Source: Planctomycetota bacterium (lineage in GTDB: Bacteria > Planctomycetota > Phycisphaerae > WQYP01). Taken from it: a stretch of 64,000 bases of DNA. Below, one piece after another: positions 53,521 to 61,819 of this stretch. The notes under the pieces are model-generated. The model worked only from the letters and a program-made list of their open reading frames with translations, had not been told where the DNA came from and did no database searches. The number at the start of each line of letters is the position of its first letter. Within the stretch, counting starts at the first letter, position 1. A program made the translations under genes and the position numbers. The stretch is taken from the NCBI GenBank assembly GCA_021808485.1, contig JAKBBN010000002.1, positions 18,796 to 82,795 of the forward strand, given 5' to 3'.

Positions 53521-54852
53521 TTAATGGCGACCCGGCGACCACATGCTATTGACCGCGGACTCGTGCACCAGCACCTTCTGCCCCAGTTTCAATCCGCTTA
53601 CCACCTGCCAACTCACATCATTCCGCTTGCCCATCGTCACCACTTTGGGCTGCTCGGATCCATTCTTGCGTATCACCGTCACCATATCCTGCCCGCGGTT
53701 GATCTCCACGGCCTGCAGCGGAATATAAAGCACGTTCGGCAGCTTGTCGGCGAAGATATTCACATTCGCCGTCATACCCGGCTTCAGCAACGCCTTGTCC
53801 TTGCCCAGGACTTCTATTTTAACCTGGAATGTCACGATATTGCTGCTCGATGCCGTCGTCGTTCCGCTGGCGCTCGCCTGATCCTGCTGCGATACCGGCG
53901 CCATCAGCACCACACGGCCGCGGAACACCCTGCCCGGCGCTCCGGGCGCCGTCACCTCCACCTTGTCACCGATCTTAATATGGTTGATATCGCTTTCATT
54001 CACCGTTGTATTGATGAATATCCGTGAAAGATCCACTAGGCTCATGATCGTCGTGCCGCCGCCAACGTTCGTCAATGCCGACGCGATAATCTGCCCGGGT
54101 TGAACATTCACATCGGACACCACGCCGGAGATCGGCGCCGGCACTTTGGTATAAGACAAATTCGTCTTCGCCTGCTTGAGCTGGCTTGAACTGTTAAGCA
54201 CATTTATTTCCGCCAACGCCACCGCGTTTTTCTGCAGTTTCACCTGCAGCGCCTGGGTTTTAAGCTCATCAACCGCCACCTGCGCCAGCCGCAGCGTCTG
54301 CTCATCCCGCACCAGCGTGGTTTTGTCATTGTCATAGGTTTGGCGCGGCGCCAGGTTTTCCTTAAGCAGCGTCTTGTCCCGCTGCAGGTTCAGTTTATCG
54401 TTGGCCACCTGCGCCTCGTCGGAAAGGACATTGGCACGGTCCGTCTTGCCGGTCGTCACCAAGTTCAGTTTCGCCACCTGGTAATTCAATTCCGCGGATT
54501 TGAAGTTCAGCTTGGACTGGGTCAACTGCTGGCTGGCCACATCCCTCGCCTGCTTCTCCAGCGTCGGGTCAACCTCCAGCACCAATGCACCCTGTTTCAC
54601 CGGCTCGCCGATCTGGTAGGGCAATTTTGTTATCTGTCCGCCCGCCTGGCATTTGATCTGGACCGTAAGATTCGCCTCCACGGTCCCCGTCGCGTACACG
54701 TGAACCGAAAGCGTCCCGCGCTGCACCACCGCCGTGTGCGGTTTGGGTATGTCGGCCGCCGCTGCCGCCGCTTCATGCTGCTTGTACGCAACAAGCCCGG
54801 CGCCGCCGCCGATGATGATCACACCCAGAATTATCCAGCCTTTTTTCTTCAT
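53521..54852 (-). CDS. MacA/HlyD-type periplasmic adaptor
   Basis: The 443-residue protein bridges the inner-membrane permease and the TolC-like channel. An N-terminal anchor (GWIILGVIIIGGGAGLVAY) is followed by VVQRGTLSVHVYATGTVEAN, the start of the barrel-sandwich domain. A long coiled-coil hairpin lies at about residues 95-215, and the beta-barrel domain has GVVSDVNVQPGQIIASAL. GAGG lies before ATG 54852. Confidence 0.93.
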   Translation of the reverse strand: MKKKGWIILGVIIIGGGAGLVAYKQHEAAAAAADIPKPHTAVVQRGTLSVHVYATGTVEANLTVQIKCQAGGQITKLPYQIGEPVKQGALVLEVDPTLEKQARDVASQQLTQSKLNFKSAELNYQVAKLNLVTTGKTDRANVLSDEAQVANDKLNLQRDKTLLKENLAPRQTYDNDKTTLVRDEQTLRLAQVAVDELKTQALQVKLQKNAVALAEINVLNSSSQLKQAKTNLSYTKVPAPISGVVSDVNVQPGQIIASALTNVGGGTTIMSLVDLSRIFINTTVNESDINHIKIGDKVEVTAPGAPGRVFRGRVVLMAPVSQQDQASASGTTTASSSNIVTFQVKIEVLGKDKALLKPGMTANVNIFADKLPNVLYIPLQAVEINRGQDMVTVIRKNGSEQPKVVTMGKRNDVSWQVVSGLKLGQKVLVHESAVNSMWSPGRH

Positions 54853-54914
54853 TCAATCGTATCCTCATAGCCGCGTCCGCAAACCCGGCTCTTGATGTTC
54901 AATTGTCAATCACG

Positions 54915-55664
54915 CTAAACCGCCGCCAGTGTCGGCGCGCGCCGCGCGGCTTTACCGTGCTCCACCGTGGTCAGTATTTTACCGTCGCGTATCTGCACCT
55001 CATGGTGGCAGTGCCTCGCCACTTCATGATCATGCGTCACCATGATAATGGTTCGCCCCTGACCATTGAGAGTATGAAAAAGCTCCAAAATTTCCTGTCC
55101 CACACGCGAATCCAGATTCCCCGTCGGCTCGTCCGCCAGCACAATCGCCGGATTCGTCACCACTGCCCGCGCAATGGCCACCCGCTGACGCTGGCCGCCG
55201 GAAAGCTGATTAGGTTCGTGCCGCATCCGATCCTTCAGTCCCACCAGTTCCATCGCATGCTCCGCGACCTGCCGCGCATCGCGCCGGCTCGCATAAAGCA
55301 GCGGCAGTTCCACATTTTCCAGCGCGGACAACCGCGAAAGAAGATTAAAATTCTGAAACACAAAACCAATATAACGATTGCGAATGGCCGCCAGCCGGTC
55401 TCCGCTTAACCGCGACACATCCTCGCCCGCCAACCGGTAAGACCCGGAATCCACCGTATCCAGACAGCCCAGTATGTTCATCAGCGTTGATTTACCGCTG
55501 CCCGAAGGTCCGGTAATCGCTATCATTGATCCGGATGTCACCGTCAATGACACCCCGTTGAGCGCCATCACCACGCCATCGCCGATTTCATAGCGTTTGA
55601 CCAAATCGGTCACCGCCAGAATTTCTTCATTTTTCGGTGGTGAAAATGAACCAGTTAATTCCAT
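54915..55664 (-). CDS. MacB-type ABC transporter ATPase
   Basis: The 249-residue protein powers the efflux system. It has the Walker A ITGPSGSGKSTLMNILG, Q-loop VFQNFNLL, ABC signature LSGGQRQRVAIARA, Walker B IVLADEPTGNLDS and the H-loop His in IIMVTHDHEVA. It is the first gene of the four-gene unit, ahead of the adaptor, permease and TolC genes. The substrates cannot be inferred from this alone. Confidence 0.95.
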   Translation of the reverse strand: MELTGSFSPPKNEEILAVTDLVKRYEIGDGVVMALNGVSLTVTSGSMIAITGPSGSGKSTLMNILGCLDTVDSGSYRLAGEDVSRLSGDRLAAIRNRYIGFVFQNFNLLSRLSALENVELPLLYASRRDARQVAEHAMELVGLKDRMRHEPNQLSGGQRQRVAIARAVVTNPAIVLADEPTGNLDSRVGQEILELFHTLNGQGRTIIMVTHDHEVARHCHHEVQIRDGKILTTVEHGKAARRAPTLAAV

Positions 55665-55929
55665 GATCGCTTAATCTTCTACCGAATCTACAGACTATGT
55701 CCGCGCCTTGCCGTTCTTTTAACGCATGAAACGGCCAAAGGTTGCAATTTCAGTCCGAAATTACATCACATGTTTATCTTAGGCGGAAATTCGGAATTTT
55801 TCATCCGCTTCCGCCCCCGGTATGCTTATTTATTCTTTGCCATTCGCACATTTTGCGCAAATACCTCCGCCTCCGCCGGCTGTCTGCCGCACTCAACACT
55901 GTTTTCGCACGGCGGCGTATTCCGGCATT

Positions 55930-56994
55930 TTACGGCGCCAGGAAAATATCCTGTGCGGATGCCGGCTCCTCGTAACCGGTGTAATGCGTGCCCACCACCG
56001 TCTGGAGCGTATAAATATTATCGTGCGCCGGGCCTACCAGCGGCGAAGCCACCCACCGCACACTGCCGTCATCACACAAAATATTTTCGCCCGCCTCATT
56101 ATGGTTGAAAGAATTTTCCTCCGGATCAACCGCGGCCCGTCGCGCAAACAACGGGTTGGCATCCGCGAATATCACCACATGCCCGCCCCATCCGAACCGG
56201 TGATGCCATTTTCCCAGTTCGTCAATGTAACTGTAACTGATTTTGCGGAAATGCCCCCGGATGTCCGCCGCATGTTCCGTTGTCGGGCATATCAATTCGC
56301 CCCACGAAACATACCTTGCGCCTCCCTCCAGCAGTGGGGCTATATTCGCCGCATTACCGTCCCGCGTTAAGCTCGGCACACCGCTGCGGCCGCCCGGACC
56401 CGGCAGCCAGTCCGCCGCCACCACCGGTGTAACGCTTGGTAAAAAGCCCGAATTCGCCGCCGCATATTCCCGAACTCCCGCCGCAATATTCGTCAAATTA
56501 GCCGCACACAATGTACGCGCCGCATGCTGCCTCGCCCGGCCGATCCCGGCTATCAGCACCGCCATCACCAAACTTGCCGCCACCAGCATCGCCGCCAATT
56601 CCATCTTTCGCTCATTCCAGCCGATTCGCCACCGCGACTTTCGATGGCCGGCCGTCCGGAACGTTCCTCCGCCGCCGGCCGCGGGCAGCGCCACCCTGCG
56701 CTGATGGATCCGCGCCATCGTGCGCGCCGCAATATCCGCCGGAACTTCCTCCAGATTCATCCGACTCAGCACCGCAAGAGCCTGCGCCAATGTATCCCGT
56801 CCGTCCGCATCCGCGGGGCAGTGCCGCCCGGCGCCGCGATCAACGGCTTCCGCCGCACCCGCCTCCAACAGGCTGTCCAGATACTCCTCCTGCGCCGGGG
56901 TCAATGCCGGTTCCGCCGCGGAAAATTCCGGATCGGTCTTATGCGGTTCCCCGCCGCCGGAATTCAGTGGATCATAGGAATTGTTCATTGTCAT
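55930..56994 (-). CDS. anti-sigma-type membrane protein with pseudopilin-like outer domain
   Basis: The 354-residue protein lies just downstream of the ECF sigma gene. Residues 1-125 are an acidic, helical cytoplasmic part (LTPAQEEYLDSLLEAGAAEA and NLEEVPADIAARTMARIHQR) like many anti-sigma domains, with no HxxxCxxC zinc site. One membrane segment follows (about 130-155). The outer part then begins RARQHAARTLCAANLTNIAA and ends with HNEAGENILCDDGSVRWV, a pattern closely like planctomycete pseudopilins, including the one at 13422. It lacks the GFTLVE prepilin signal. Start ATG 56994 is after AAGGTGA; 56988 is also possible. Confidence 0.8.
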   Translation of the reverse strand: MTMNNSYDPLNSGGGEPHKTDPEFSAAEPALTPAQEEYLDSLLEAGAAEAVDRGAGRHCPADADGRDTLAQALAVLSRMNLEEVPADIAARTMARIHQRRVALPAAGGGGTFRTAGHRKSRWRIGWNERKMELAAMLVAASLVMAVLIAGIGRARQHAARTLCAANLTNIAAGVREYAAANSGFLPSVTPVVAADWLPGPGGRSGVPSLTRDGNAANIAPLLEGGARYVSWGELICPTTEHAADIRGHFRKISYSYIDELGKWHHRFGWGGHVVIFADANPLFARRAAVDPEENSFNHNEAGENILCDDGSVRWVASPLVGPAHDNIYTLQTVVGTHYTGYEEPASAQDIFLAP

Positions 56995-57063
56995 ATCGTC
57001 ACCTTGGCGCAATGTCCCATACCTTTGGCGCCGCCCGGCGCGGCAATCCGCAGTACCGCACCT

Positions 57064-57669
57064 TCACTCCCGCTTTCCATGCCGCCGACTTTTCCGCTCC
57101 GCCTCCGAAGTCTGCCAGGCCCGCGAAAAAATCGCCATCGCCGTATTTAACCGACTCTTCACCGTCCCCAGCGGAATACCCAGCATCTCGGATATCTGCT
57201 TGTAGGCAAACCGGTGAAAATAACTCAGCGTCAGCACCTCCCGGTAAATATCCGGCAGACCGGCCAGCACTCGACGCACTGCTCCGGCATCTTCACGCTG
57301 TTCAAGCCGGTCCGATACCGACGTTTGATGAATATCCGGCGGGTCATAACCCTGTGCCGAATCCGCCGGGCCAAAGGCACCGTCAAGCGACTGTGAACGC
57401 CGCCGCACCGCAGCCCTTAAATAGTCGCGAGCCTTATTGGCCGCAATCGCGAACATCCATGGTCGAAACCGCCGTGAACCATCAAATGACTCCGCGCTCC
57501 GATACACCTGTAAAAAGGTTTCCTGGAACAGGTCATCGGCGGCTGAGGCATCATTCACAAAACGCCGCAGAAATGTGAACAACTCCCGCTGATGCCGGGA
57601 CACCAGTTCCGTGAACGCCGCTTCATCACCTTTAATGAACCGGGCGAGCAGTTCTTCATCGTTGGCCAT
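57064..57669 (-). CDS. ECF-type RNA polymerase sigma factor
   Basis: The 201-residue protein has region 2 (LVSRHQRELFTFLRRFVND, then ADDLFQETFLQVY and RPWMFAIAANKARDYLR) and region 4 with a helix-turn-helix (YREVLTLSYFHRFAYKQISE and LGIPLGTVKSRLNTAMAIF). AAGGAATGG precedes ATG 57669. The next gene downstream encodes its probable anti-sigma factor (55930-56994), 69 bases away. The regulon is unknown; the pseudopilin-like outer domain of the partner suggests envelope sensing. Confidence 0.93.
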   Translation of the reverse strand: MANDEELLARFIKGDEAAFTELVSRHQRELFTFLRRFVNDASAADDLFQETFLQVYRSAESFDGSRRFRPWMFAIAANKARDYLRAAVRRRSQSLDGAFGPADSAQGYDPPDIHQTSVSDRLEQREDAGAVRRVLAGLPDIYREVLTLSYFHRFAYKQISEMLGIPLGTVKSRLNTAMAIFSRAWQTSEAERKSRRHGKRE

Positions 57670-57760
57670 CGGGCCATTCCTTTGTCATTACGTCAGTCGA
57701 AAGCCGCGGTTCGGATTTTACCTTCCACACACATGATTTCGCAAACCTGAAAATTTCCAA

Positions 57761-57789
57761 TTGATTTTCCATGAACACATCCCTAATAT
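57761..57789 (+). promoter_or_regulatory. sigma70-like promoter giving an apparently leaderless transcript
   Basis: TTGATT (57761-57766), a 17-base spacer and TAATAT (57784-57789). The expected start of transcription, six to eight bases later, falls at 57795-57797, on the ATG at 57796. No ribosome site lies between. Confidence 0.6.
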
Positions 57790-57795
57790 CCGATC

Positions 57796-58197
57796 ATGAT
57801 GCCAAAGCCTGTATTTCCCTTACGCATCTTCTTCGACGGTCAGTGTCCCTTTTGCACCCGTGAAGTCCAATATTATCTAACCCGCGATCCGCAACACAAC
57901 CTTATCAGTGTTGACATCGCCTCGGCGGATTTTAACCCGCAATCCTACGGCTTGGACCCGGTTGCCGTCCATGCCGTAATGCACGCCGTCGATGCGACAG
58001 GAAAGATTTACACCCGCGTGGACGCGTTTCTAGCCATCTGGCAGGCGACAACCCCATCTTTCCCGGTACGCCTTGCACAGGCCCTTATCGCCATTCCACC
58101 CCTGCGAAAAATCGCGGACATCCTTTATATGGCCTTCGCTCGCAATCGCTACCGCCTCACCGGTCGCTGCACACCCCAATCCTGCCCGCCCGGATAA
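57796..58197 (+). CDS. DCC-family thiol-disulfide oxidoreductase-like protein (DUF393)
   Basis: The 133-residue protein has the DUF393 signature RIFFDGQCPFCTREVQYYL near residue 10, with the CxxC redox pair, and ends with a membrane-proximal helix (LRKIADILYMAFARNRYRLTG). Family members are small thioredoxin-fold proteins of uncertain role. It is divergent from the sigma gene. It appears to start at the transcript's own 5' end (leaderless). ATG 57799 is an alternative start. Confidence 0.85.
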   Translation: MMPKPVFPLRIFFDGQCPFCTREVQYYLTRDPQHNLISVDIASADFNPQSYGLDPVAVHAVMHAVDATGKIYTRVDAFLAIWQATTPSFPVRLAQALIAIPPLRKIADILYMAFARNRYRLTGRCTPQSCPPG

Positions 58198-58216
58198 CTT
58201 TGCCGACCCGCAACAA

Positions 58217-58981
58217 TCAACTCCCCGCCAGCACCCGGCATAATTCCATCATCCGCATCATCACCGGTTCACAGGCCCCATCCACCTGGCGCGCCGCCCT
58301 CAACCAAGCCAGTTCCTCCCATGGCTGCGCCCGCACCCGATGGCAGCTCTGCCACTTTAACGCCAACCATTCCCAAGCCAATAACAATGACTCGCGCGCC
58401 ATCCCATGACCCGCGGTTCCCGGGGCATACAAGCCCGGCGCGGGAAGCAGCGCCACACAGCCATCCATATCCTTGGGTAATAACACCCGGCCCGCCCCCG
58501 CGGTAAACTCCACCGTCACACCTCCACAATACCGCGGCCAACCCGGTGAACACAGCCGTACCTCCCCGCCTTTTACCAGCAGCAGTAATGCTTCCTTCGG
58601 CTTGCCTCCGCTCCGGCCGCCCCGTGCAAAGCGGACGGCCTGCTCATAGCCCCGGGTCCCCGCCGCCACCAGCACCGCCGCATCCGCCGCCCGGGGAAAT
58701 TTGACAAGGCCCGCACTGCCGCGCCGCGGCTCGCCAATCAAAATAAATCCCTCACAGGCCTGCAGCCGCGCCTGTCGGCACGCCTCCAGCAGCGACAGGT
58801 AAATTCGCTCCAAACTCGCCGCATCGCGCCGCTGGAATGCCGCCGTTTCCGCAGCCTCCAGTTCGCGCCGCGCCGGAACATATAATCCCATCGCCAGGCA
58901 CCGCTGCCCGACATCCCATCGCCGCTGCCAATATGCCAAGCCGTTTTCCATACCCATCGCCGTTTGCAAACCGTTTTCCAT
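58217..58981 (-). CDS. unrecognised soluble protein
   Basis: The 254-residue protein starts MENGLQTAMGMENGLAYWQ, where a 10-residue unit is partly duplicated. It has an amphipathic helical N-terminal part (about residues 15-75) and a mixed alpha/beta remainder with VLVAAGTRGYEQAVRFARGG and Trp-rich LLAWEWLALKWQSCH. It lies 18 bases downstream of pgpA on the same strand. No family recognised. Confidence 0.6.
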   Translation of the reverse strand: MENGLQTAMGMENGLAYWQRRWDVGQRCLAMGLYVPARRELEAAETAAFQRRDAASLERIYLSLLEACRQARLQACEGFILIGEPRRGSAGLVKFPRAADAAVLVAAGTRGYEQAVRFARGGRSGGKPKEALLLLVKGGEVRLCSPGWPRYCGGVTVEFTAGAGRVLLPKDMDGCVALLPAPGLYAPGTAGHGMARESLLLAWEWLALKWQSCHRVRAQPWEELAWLRAARQVDGACEPVMMRMMELCRVLAGS

Positions 58982-58999
58982 TTATTCGCCCGTTATCCG

Positions 59000-59623
59000 C
59001 TACCAATGCCATATCCGCAGCAAAATCTGCAACAGCAAATTCACCTGTATTCCCGCCGCCACATCATCCAGCAGTATCCCCCAGCCCGCGGGAAGCCTTT
59101 CCAATTGGCGGCAGGGCGGGAGCTTAAGCGTATCCGTAAGCCGGAACAGGATATAAATTACCGCCGTGGCGAGCCATGCATGCATCCAGTTTCCCGCAAC
59201 CTGCGCCGGCAGCGGCGTAAAGGCCGCCGCCACCCAGTAACCGGCATATTCATCCAGCACCACCGGTCCCGGATCTTCATCCCCGAAATACCGCATGGCC
59301 CAGGGCGAAAGGCGGACCGTCAAAACTCCCGCCGCAAGTGCCCCCGCCAGGCAAATCATTGACCGCAGCGGCTCCGCCACGCCGCCCGCCAGCATCAGCC
59401 AGAAAATCACCGCCGGTCCACACGTTCCCCAACTTCCCGGGGCCGGCTTTAACAGCCCCAGACCGCCTCCTGTTATCACCCATTTCCGCCACCCCCCGCC
59501 GCCCGCCACATCAGCCGCTCCACCGTCGGGTTTGCCCGCATCCGCGGCCGCATCGCTGGTCTGGTTGCTGTTATCTTGTTCTTTCAAGGCGGTTGTCTCC
59601 GGGCGGCCGGGCCGATTTCGCAT
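59000..59623 (-). CDS. pgpA: phosphatidylglycerophosphatase A
   Basis: The 207-residue membrane enzyme removes phosphate from phosphatidylglycerophosphate in phospholipid synthesis. An N-terminal soluble tail of about 45 residues leads to GGGLGLLKPAPGSWGTCGPA. EDPGPVVLDEYAGYW and LERLPAGWGILLDDVAAG carry the usual acidic residues. Three or four membrane helices are seen. ATG 59623 is preferred, as the frame further upstream opens only at TTG. It is followed by the unrecognised gene at 58981. Confidence 0.88.
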   Translation of the reverse strand: MRNRPGRPETTALKEQDNSNQTSDAAADAGKPDGGAADVAGGGGWRKWVITGGGLGLLKPAPGSWGTCGPAVIFWLMLAGGVAEPLRSMICLAGALAAGVLTVRLSPWAMRYFGDEDPGPVVLDEYAGYWVAAAFTPLPAQVAGNWMHAWLATAVIYILFRLTDTLKLPPCRQLERLPAGWGILLDDVAAGIQVNLLLQILLRIWHW

Positions 59624-59803
59624 CACGCCCCAGCAGCATAAGCCATCCCCGCAGCCTTCCGCCAGTGATACGGCAGTCCCGGAAATGATCCCCGTCGGCA
59701 ATCAACCCGGTCTGCCGCGCAGGCCGTACCCGCCAGGCGTACCAATACCGCCAGGTTTCAGTCGCGAATTAAGTTTTTGTTTCCCACAATTATCGCCGGA
59801 TCC

Positions 59804-61225
59804 CTATTTCCGGAAAAATGTTTTGCCCGGGGCCGTCACCTTGCTTAACCGGTTGTTCACATACAGCCCCTCCAGCAGAAATTCCGCCGCCGCCACCAGC
59901 ATCGCCGGTTCGTCCGCCGGCAATTTCATGTCTTTGGCCAGTTTTCCCGCCGCCGCCTTCAGCCCTTTGATATGACCGATGTTCTCCAGCATGATCTGCG
60001 TCGGAACGTCATCCCCCACCTGCAATGCCACTCCCCCTTTGAATTGTGCAATTAAATCCGCAAGATCATCCATATCGGCGTGGCGGGCAAACACCGCTTT
60101 CACCGCCTCGCCGATCAACGCACCGATCAACTTATCTTCCGAAGATTCCCCCTCCGGCAGCATCAATTCCACCTTGCCCCTGGAACTTGAATGGATGTAA
60201 GCCAGATCATCCACACGCGCCACCGCCCCGCTTTCCTTATGCAAAATAGCCCGGCGTTCCGCGGCACTCGCCAAGTTCTCCGCATTTGCGATTGAACACC
60301 GTACGCTTACTCCGCTGGCCTGATTCACGTGCGGGCTTTGCCGCGCCAAGCGTACAAACTCCTCCAGAATTTCGTGCATGAAATGCGGTATTTCCACCGT
60401 CACCCCGCTGTCCCGGTTCAGCCATGCATTCTGGCGCGTGATCGTCACCGCCTGCTGCAACTGCGCCGGATAGTGTGTCCGTATCACGCTGCCTATGCGG
60501 TCTTTCAGCGGTGTGACAATCCGACCGCGGTTGGTGTAATCCTCCGGATTGGCGGAAAACGCCATGCACAAATCCATTTCCAACCGCACCGGATAACCGC
60601 GTATCTGCACATCACGCTCTTCCAGCACGTTAAACAGGCCCACCTGAATCTTCGGCGCCAGATCCGGCAGTTCATTCATGGCGAATATGCCGCGGTTGGT
60701 CCGCGGAATCAGGCCGAAATGCATTGTCGATTCATCGGATAAAAATTTTCCCTGCGCATGCCGCACCAGATCTATTTCCCCCACCAGGTCGGCAATTGTC
60801 ACATCCGGCGTGGCCAGCTTTTCATGATACCGCTCCGACCGGTGCAGCCAGCGTATCGCCGTATCATCCCCCTGCTCCGCGACCAGCCGTCGGCCCGCGG
60901 AAAACCGGGGGGCCGCCGGGTCATCCGGAATTTCGGATTCCGCCAGTACCGGTATCCATTCATCCAGCAGGTTCGGCAGCATCCGGATCAACCGTGTTTT
61001 CGCCTGCCCACGCAAACCCAGAAAAAGCATGTCGTGCCGGCTCAGCAGGGCATGGACAACCTGCGGAATCACCGAATCCTCATATCCCACCAGCCCCGGG
61101 AACAAAACTTCCCCGCCCCGCAATCGGGCGACCGTATTCCGCCGCAGTTCATCTTTTACCGATGAAGGTCGGTATCCGGTTGCCTTAAGTTGACCAAGTG
61201 TACGAGGTGCGGGAGCATGAGACAT
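59804..61225 (-). CDS. MoxR/ChlI-type AAA+ ATPase
   Basis: The 473-residue protein has an N-terminal segment, then Walker A LGLRGQAKTRLIR (about residues 69-81) and GIFAMNELPDLAPKIQ as Walker B region, then FNVLEERDVQIRGYP and MAFSANPEDYTNRGRIVTP (sensor 1). The C-terminal helical domain ends with LSKVTAPGKTFFRK. Such magnesium-chelatase-like ATPases often work with a von Willebrand-domain partner; none is seen beside it. AGGA lies nine bases before ATG 61225. Chaperone-like or metal-insertion function is likely, but not specified. Confidence 0.85.
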   Translation of the reverse strand: MSHAPAPRTLGQLKATGYRPSSVKDELRRNTVARLRGGEVLFPGLVGYEDSVIPQVVHALLSRHDMLFLGLRGQAKTRLIRMLPNLLDEWIPVLAESEIPDDPAAPRFSAGRRLVAEQGDDTAIRWLHRSERYHEKLATPDVTIADLVGEIDLVRHAQGKFLSDESTMHFGLIPRTNRGIFAMNELPDLAPKIQVGLFNVLEERDVQIRGYPVRLEMDLCMAFSANPEDYTNRGRIVTPLKDRIGSVIRTHYPAQLQQAVTITRQNAWLNRDSGVTVEIPHFMHEILEEFVRLARQSPHVNQASGVSVRCSIANAENLASAAERRAILHKESGAVARVDDLAYIHSSSRGKVELMLPEGESSEDKLIGALIGEAVKAVFARHADMDDLADLIAQFKGGVALQVGDDVPTQIMLENIGHIKGLKAAAGKLAKDMKLPADEPAMLVAAAEFLLEGLYVNNRLSKVTAPGKTFFRK

Positions 61226-61334
61226 GTAGCTTTATCCTGAAAAAATAACCCCGGAAAAACCCTGACTGCTTGGATGGTAGCGCCGCCCGCCTGCGGAATC
61301 AAATCCGCATCACCGCATCGCTTGCCCTGCGCAA

Positions 61335-61375
61335 TTGACACCGGCCCACGCCGCTGATAACCTAAAAACTTAGGT
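61335..61375 (+). promoter_or_regulatory. promoter with overlapping dyad operator of the BlaI gene
   Basis: TTGACA (61335-61340), a perfect -35 box, a 17-base spacer and TAACCT (61358-61363). A perfect dyad, ACCTAA-AAAC-TTAGGT (61360-61375), overlaps the -10 box and the expected start of transcription, 21 bases before the BlaI ATG. It is the likely site of autorepression by BlaI. Its sequence is unlike the TACA/TGTA operators of Firmicutes BlaI. Confidence 0.6.
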
Positions 61376-61396
61376 GACAAGAAAAGGCAGCTCCCC

Positions 61397-61819
61397 ATGA
61401 CCAAATCCCCTGATTTCGCCCCCACCCAGCGCGAACTGGAAATCCTGAAAATTCTCTGGGATTTTGGGCCCGCCAGCGTTCGCGATGTTCACCAACGCAT
61501 GGTCCGCCATGAACCCCTGGCTCAAAACACCGTCCAAACTTTTCTCCGCATCATGGAAGATAAGCGACTCGTTGAGCATGTCGCCGCGGGACGGGCATTT
61601 GTGTACCGCCCGCTGTACACGCGTCAGCGAACCGTATCGCGTTTTTTGCACTTGATTTGCGATGGGGCTGTGGACCAGCTGGTACTTCATGCCGTGGCTG
61701 ACCGCGGCCTGACGGAAGATGAATGCCGCCAACTGGAACAATTGATTCAAAATGCCCGCAAACGCACCTCCGCTCCTGCCTCCACTGTAACTCGCCGCCC
61801 CGGAGGGCCGCAGGAATGA
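61397..61819 (+). CDS. BlaI/MecI-family transcriptional repressor
   Basis: The 140-residue protein has the winged-helix domain: PTQRELEILKILWDFGPASV, then LAQNTVQTFLRIMEDKRLVE (recognition helix) and RAFVYRPLYTRQRT. The C-terminal dimerisation helices end with LTEDECRQLEQLIQNARKR. Family members are inactivated by cleavage when the partner M56 peptidase is activated. Its stop overlaps the ATG of the next gene (ATGA), so the pair is coupled. A perfect dyad overlaps its promoter. Confidence 0.95.
   Translation: MTKSPDFAPTQRELEILKILWDFGPASVRDVHQRMVRHEPLAQNTVQTFLRIMEDKRLVEHVAAGRAFVYRPLYTRQRTVSRFLHLICDGAVDQLVLHAVADRGLTEDECRQLEQLIQNARKRTSAPASTVTRRPGGPQE

Noticed and set aside
56511..57578. 355-codon plus-strand frame opposite the sigma/anti-sigma genes
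   Set aside because: Pro/Arg/Ser-rich shadow of the real minus-strand genes.
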